A DNA stretch of 8,604 nucleotides from Eubacteriales Family XIII. Incertae Sedis bacterium (lineage in GTDB: Bacteria > Bacillota > Clostridia > Peptostreptococcales > Anaerovoracaceae): the NCBI GenBank assembly GCA_031254995.1, contig JAIRTJ010000178.1, positions 1 through 8,604 of the forward strand. The letters run 5' to 3'. Under the pieces are notes generated by a model. The model had not been told where the DNA came from. It searched no databases and was given only the letters and a program-made list of their open reading frames with translations. The translations under genes were made by a program, and so were the position numbers. Positions 6,093 to 8,604 of this stretch are shown here, piece by piece; positions within the stretch are counted from its first letter, which is position 1; each line of letters opens with the position of its first letter.

Positions 6093-7370
6093 CTATTGAC
6101 GGTCGCGCATGGCGACGATATGCACTGAACCTCTCGGAATGTCCTCGCGCAGAGCCGCTTCGAGGGAAATGCCTTCCGCGTTTGCTCTGATGACGCGTAT
6201 CGTGCCGGCGTGCGCGACGATCACGACATCCGAAGCTCCTTTTGCCTCCTCGTCCGTCAATACGCGCTTGAGTGCTTTCATCGTGCGATATTGCAGATCA
6301 TAATAGTTTTCGGCTTTCGTTCCTCTTTTGTATTGCAGAATGTTTTCTCCTCTTCGTTCGTATTCCTCGGGATAGACGGCGCGAATTTCGTCGATGAATT
6401 TGCCGTCCCAATCGCCGAGATGCAGCTCTCGAAACTGCGGCAAAGCGACGATCTGTGCGGACGCTTCCGCCGGTGAGAGGGCTTCGGCGATGATGCGCGC
6501 GGTCTCCTCGGCGCGCGAAAGATCGCTTGCGTAGATCCTGTCAGTTCGCACATTCAGGGCTGCGAGCTTTCGCGCCGCCTCGCGCGCCTCCGCTCGTCCT
6601 TTTTCGGAGAGGGGGACGTCCGTCTGTCCCAAAAATATTCTTTCTCGATGGGGGATCGTGCTCCCGTGCCGCACGAGAATCAGTCTGCCGCCGAAATTTC
6701 CGAAATCGTAAGCTCTTCGCGGCTTCTCGATGCCATCTCGGTATCGCAGCATCTCTTCGTACGCTTCTCTCGTATCCATATCCAATACGACGGCTTCTTC
6801 CTCCGTCTCAAGGCGAATGATCCTCTCGTCGTATTTGTCCGTAATGCTCTTGAGCCCGCTCGATCCGTCGTGTTCGAGAATTTCGCGCAAGTGCGAAGCC
6901 GGAATCAACAGCGGATGGCCTTTCTTTCCTCGAAAACACGGAACGATGAAGGAATCCGGCGATTTCTCCTGCGCGGCGATCACCTCTTCGACGACTCGAG
7001 CGGGAATCAAAGGCACATCTGCGGGGAAAAGCAGGATGGCCGACGGCGCCGAACCCTCCGTCGTCGCGCTGATGCCCGCGCGCACGGAAGAAAACATACC
7101 GTCCGCGTAATTCGCGTTGAAGACCGGGTGCGCGCGCAAGGAGCGCCGCGCGTCCTCGGAGCGAAACATGCGCAACGCTCGTTCCGCTTCATCGCGCATA
7201 TGCCCGAGCACGACGAATGCCTCGCGGACGCCCGCCTCCTCTGCGACATCGAGCAATCGCAGGAGCGCGGGCCGCCCGCCTATATCCAACAAAGGCTTGA
7301 ATGTCCCCATTCTCGAGGAAAATCCCGCCGCCAAAATCACGGCGCGCGGCTTCGACATTTTCGTTTCCAT
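6093..7370 (-). CDS. NTP transferase (MocA/MobA type) fused to a histidine phosphatase (DVU_1551-like)
   Basis: A 425-residue two-domain protein. Residues 9-205 are a nucleotidyltransferase with the nucleotide loop LAAGFSSRMGTFKPLL (13-28), the metal aspartate in FPADVP (D118) and GKKGHPLL (148-155). In the molybdenum cofactor enzymes LAAG is typical of MocA (CTP, making the cytosine dinucleotide) and LAGG of MobA (GTP), so the CTP role fits the Mop enzyme nearby. Residues 228-425 are a histidine phosphatase: LVRHGST (232-238, His235 the expected phosphate acceptor), SRAEETA (285-291), RELHLGDWDG (314-323) and VAHAGT (385-390, second His). Related enzymes include CobC and phosphoglycerate mutase. 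As I recall, the DVU1551 family has this same fusion and lies in mop loci. The ATG at 7370 has an AAGGG site (7388-7384) at a rather long spacing; the ATG at 7358 is an alternative. Phosphatase substrate is unknown. Confidence 0.92.
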   Translation of the reverse strand: METKMSKPRAVILAAGFSSRMGTFKPLLDIGGRPALLRLLDVAEEAGVREAFVVLGHMRDEAERALRMFRSEDARRSLRAHPVFNANYADGMFSSVRAGISATTEGSAPSAILLFPADVPLIPARVVEEVIAAQEKSPDSFIVPCFRGKKGHPLLIPASHLREILEHDGSSGLKSITDKYDERIIRLETEEEAVVLDMDTREAYEEMLRYRDGIEKPRRAYDFGNFGGRLILVRHGSTIPHRERIFLGQTDVPLSEKGRAEAREAARKLAALNVRTDRIYASDLSRAEETARIIAEALSPAEASAQIVALPQFRELHLGDWDGKFIDEIRAVYPEEYERRGENILQYKRGTKAENYYDLQYRTMKALKRVLTDEEAKGASDVVIVAHAGTIRVIRANAEGISLEAALREDIPRGSVHIVAMRDRQ

Positions 7371-7404
7371 AAGTGATCATCGCCCTTCAAATAGCCACGC
7401 TCAG

Positions 7405-7413
7405 AGTATATCA
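7405..7413 (-). promoter_or_regulatory. Extended -10 promoter for the NTP transferase/phosphatase gene
   Basis: Minus strand TGATATACT (7413-7405): TATACT preceded by TGA, an extended -10 that can work without a good -35, and none is seen. Transcription would begin near 7398, 28 bases before the ATG at 7370. Confidence 0.5.
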
Positions 7414-7446
7414 TAAATGCGGAGCAAGGCGGAGTCATTTATGATA
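7409..7446. repeat. Long perfect inverted repeat overlapping the promoter
   Basis: TATCATAAATG (7409-7419) and CATTTATGATA (7436-7446) are perfect 11-base arms around 16 bases that themselves hold the direct repeat CGGAG (7420 and 7430). The left arm covers half of the extended -10 of the NTP transferase gene. There is no T-run, so a plain terminator for the upstream repair operon is unlikely. It is either an operator or a processing or weak termination stem. Confidence 0.6.
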
Positions 7447-7459
7447 GGGCCAAGTGCGT

Positions 7460-7780
7460 TTAGCTCCCCTCCCATTCATATGCGTCCATATCGACGCGTC
7501 CGTCCGACAGGAATCCGACGTCCTCATCCTCCAACATCCTGCGGCGAAGAGCTGCGAACGCTCCGCCCGTGACCGTCCCGTCCTTCATGACGACTCTGTG
7601 CCACGGGAGTTCGTCGGGACACGCGCGCATGGCCCAACCGACCTGCCTAGCCGCGCGCGGATTTCCCAACATCGCCGCGATCCGCCCATAGCTGATCACG
7701 CGTCCATACGGTATGTTCGCAACGATGCGATACGCCTCTCGAAAAAAAGAATCCTTCGTACTTTTCACGTCCCTTTGCAT
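7460..7780 (-). CDS. Alkyltransferase-like DNA-binding protein (ATL, MGMT family without the active-site Cys)
   Basis: A 106-residue protein made only of the DNA-binding domain of O6-methylguanine-DNA methyltransferases. IPYGRVISYGRIAAMLGNPRAA (residues 23-44) is the helix-turn-helix and arginine-finger region. The reactive PCHRV motif is PWHRV here (Trp at residue 60), the hallmark of ATL proteins. These bind O6-alkylguanine, flip the base and hand the lesion to nucleotide excision repair instead of repairing it. The ATG at 7780 lies 16 bases inside the end of vsr, with GGAAG (7795-7791) 10 bases upstream. A GTG at 7768 would instead give a GTGA start-stop overlap with vsr and a slightly shorter protein. 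Either way the two genes are translationally coupled and form a repair operon. Confidence 0.9.
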   Translation of the reverse strand: MQRDVKSTKDSFFREAYRIVANIPYGRVISYGRIAAMLGNPRAARQVGWAMRACPDELPWHRVVMKDGTVTGGAFAALRRRMLEDEDVGFLSDGRVDMDAYEWEGS

Positions 7781-8184
7781 TTCAACGTTTCTTCCACGAC
7801 GTCGGCGCATCGCTCCGCGTCCTTCAATATCTCCTTGCCCCAAAAGCGAATGACGGTCCACCCGTCGTATTCGAGTGCGGCGTTCACCTCGACGTCCCTG
7901 ACCATATTGCGCTCGATCTTGGGAATCCAATATTCCCGACGGGACTTGAAATCGTCTTTCCTCGACTCCCAGTCGTGCCCATGCCAGAACTCGCTGTCGC
8001 AAAATACAGCGACCTTTTTTCCGATAAAAGCGATATCCGGCTTGCCCTCGATCCCTTTCACATTCTTCCTGTAACGAAGACCCCGCCGCCACAGCGCCTT
8101 GCGCAACAGCAACTCGATCTGCGAATCCTTGCTGCGAACTTGTTTCATATTATATGAAATCTGTTCTTTCGTCCTGCTTCCCAT
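7765..8184 (-). CDS. vsr: Very short patch repair endonuclease (Vsr), clostridial type
   Basis: A 139-residue DNA mismatch endonuclease that in E. coli nicks beside T:G mismatches formed by deamination of 5-methylcytosine. VRSKDSQIE (16-24), then GKPDIAF with the metal aspartate D50, then FCDSEFWHGHDWE (61-73) with H68, and YWIPKIERNMVRD follow the family order. Compared with E. coli Vsr, E24, D50 and H68 match E25, D51 and H69, but D63 stands where E. coli has His64, and its zinc-binding cysteines are absent. Both changes appear usual in the short Firmicute form. The ATG at 8184 has AGGAG (8199-8195) 10 bases upstream; the longer in-frame extension to 8301 lacks homology. No cytosine methyltransferase, the usual partner, is in this window. 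The gene is followed by the overlapping ATL gene. Confidence 0.93.
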   Translation of the reverse strand: MGSRTKEQISYNMKQVRSKDSQIELLLRKALWRRGLRYRKNVKGIEGKPDIAFIGKKVAVFCDSEFWHGHDWESRKDDFKSRREYWIPKIERNMVRDVEVNAALEYDGWTVIRFWGKEILKDAERCADVVEETLKCKGT

Positions 8185-8346
8185 AGACGATTTTCTCCTA
8201 TCGATACGTCTCGCGAACGGCGGATGATCTGCATTATTACAGATATAATCCCGATAGAGGATTTCAAGCGCAAAAGGTTCATTCGGTCGACGCGAATACA
8301 CGATTACAGGGGTTTCGCCGGTACTTTCGCGACGAATTTACGCCCG
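8185..8346 (-). promoter_or_regulatory. Gap between tsaD and vsr with a weak promoter candidate
   Basis: No gene is seen in these 162 bases. The best minus-strand promoter for vsr is TTGAAA (8267-8262), 16 bases, TATCTG (8245-8240). A small inverted repeat ATCTG-8-CAGAT (8227-8244) overlaps that -10. No intrinsic terminator for tsaD is evident, so read-through from tsaD into the repair operon is possible. Confidence 0.3.
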
Positions 8347-8590
8347 TCACAGCGCGAGATTTGCTCTCGCGTCCAAATCCAATCCCGACGTCCTGCCGGC
8401 CAAATACTCGTAATGCGCGGCGCAGGCGATCATGGCCGCATTATCCGTGCAGAAGATCGGAGATGGAATATACAGATCGACGCTCGCCGCTTCGCAAGCT
8501 TCCGTGAGACGTTTGCGCAACAGGCTGTTTGAAGCTACGCCTCCGCCGACCGTCAACGCCCCGCGACCCGTTCTTTTCAATGCCGTCAAG
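8347..8590 (-). CDS. tsaD: TsaD, tRNA N6-adenosine threonylcarbamoyltransferase, C-terminal part
   Basis: This is the last 80 or so residues of the roughly 340-residue enzyme that, with TsaB and TsaE, transfers the threonylcarbamoyl group to A37 of ANN-decoding tRNAs. LTVGGGVASNSLLRKRL is the sugar-kinase/ASKHA nucleotide-binding segment. IFCTDNAAMIACAAHYEYLAGR holds the conserved aspartate that helps bind the metal and the family's C-terminal helix. The protein ends in LDLDARANLAL and a TGA at 8349-8347. The N-terminal three-quarters lies beyond the right edge. The frame stays open to 8604, but bases 8591-8604 are probably adapter and should not be read as TsaD. It lies upstream of vsr on the same strand. 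Confidence 0.93.
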
Positions 8591-8604
8591 AGATCGGAAG
8601 AGCG
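8591..8604 (+). other. Probable Illumina adapter remnant at the contig end
   Basis: AGATCGGAAGAGCG, the last 14 bases, equals the first 14 bases of the common Illumina TruSeq read-through adapter. An exact 14-base match placed exactly at the end is far more likely an untrimmed adapter than genome sequence. Confidence 0.85.

Noticed and set aside
6648..7376. A 242-codon plus-strand frame
   Set aside because: It is antisense to the NTP transferase/phosphatase gene, whose motifs are unmistakable.
7781..8092. N-terminal extension of the ATL protein by 104 codons
   Set aside because: It overlaps vsr in another frame, is Arg-rich and unlike any MGMT N-terminal domain.
1..8604. CRISPR array, tRNA, rRNA, insertion sequence or prophage genes
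   Set aside because: I found no regularly spaced repeats, no cloverleaf, and no transposase, integrase or phage-like product anywhere in the window.

Overview
The window looks like the chromosome of an anaerobic, Gram-positive-type bacterium, most likely a clostridial Firmicute. I base this on four things: strong AGGAGG-like ribosome sites, a FabT-like MarR regulator, a Vsr of the clostridial type, and a single-chain molybdenum aldehyde oxidoreductase. This is a judgement from protein style; no search was run. The last 14 bases match the start of an Illumina adapter, so the right edge is probably the raw end of a metagenome or draft contig.

Layout from left to right. (1) 1-921, minus strand: the first 307 residues of a disordered, Ala/Ser/Pro/Glu-rich protein of unknown function. 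It contains repeated SPFDLS..NVANPF units and has a very good promoter and ribosome site; its C-terminus lies off the left edge. (2) 1111-3969, minus: a complete 952-residue Mop-type aldehyde oxidoreductase with two [2Fe-2S] domains and a molybdenum-cofactor domain, and its own sigma-A promoter at 4076-4103. (3) 3970-4525: a long divergent control region with promoters in both directions, several palindromes and an untranslated leader. (4) 4526-4984, plus: a FabT-like MarR regulator ending in a clear intrinsic terminator at 5017-5058. (5) 5059-5626: a structured intergenic stretch with two consecutive hairpins, then a decayed SAM methyltransferase with a frameshift. (6) 5627-6040, plus: a C-GCAxxG-C-C family protein. 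(7) 6093-7370, minus: an NTP transferase (MocA/MobA type) fused to a histidine phosphatase. (8) 7460-8184, minus: an overlapping pair, a Vsr endonuclease followed by an alkyltransferase-like protein, making a small DNA-repair operon. (9) 8347-8590, minus: the C-terminal end of TsaD.

The main theme is the molybdenum hydroxylase. As I recall, Desulfovibrio vulgaris carries mop (DVU1559) in one locus with a redox protein, a methyltransferase (DVU1556), a C-GCAxxG-C-C protein (DVU1555), an AMP-dependent CoA ligase (DVU1553) and an NTP transferase/histidine phosphatase (DVU1551). This window holds mop, the methyltransferase as a wreck, the C-GCAxxG-C-C protein and the NTP transferase/phosphatase, but in different orientations and with unrelated regulators between them. 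It therefore looks like a scattered and partly decayed version of that conserved but poorly understood locus. The NTP transferase is the natural candidate for making the molybdopterin dinucleotide cofactor that Mop-type enzymes use.
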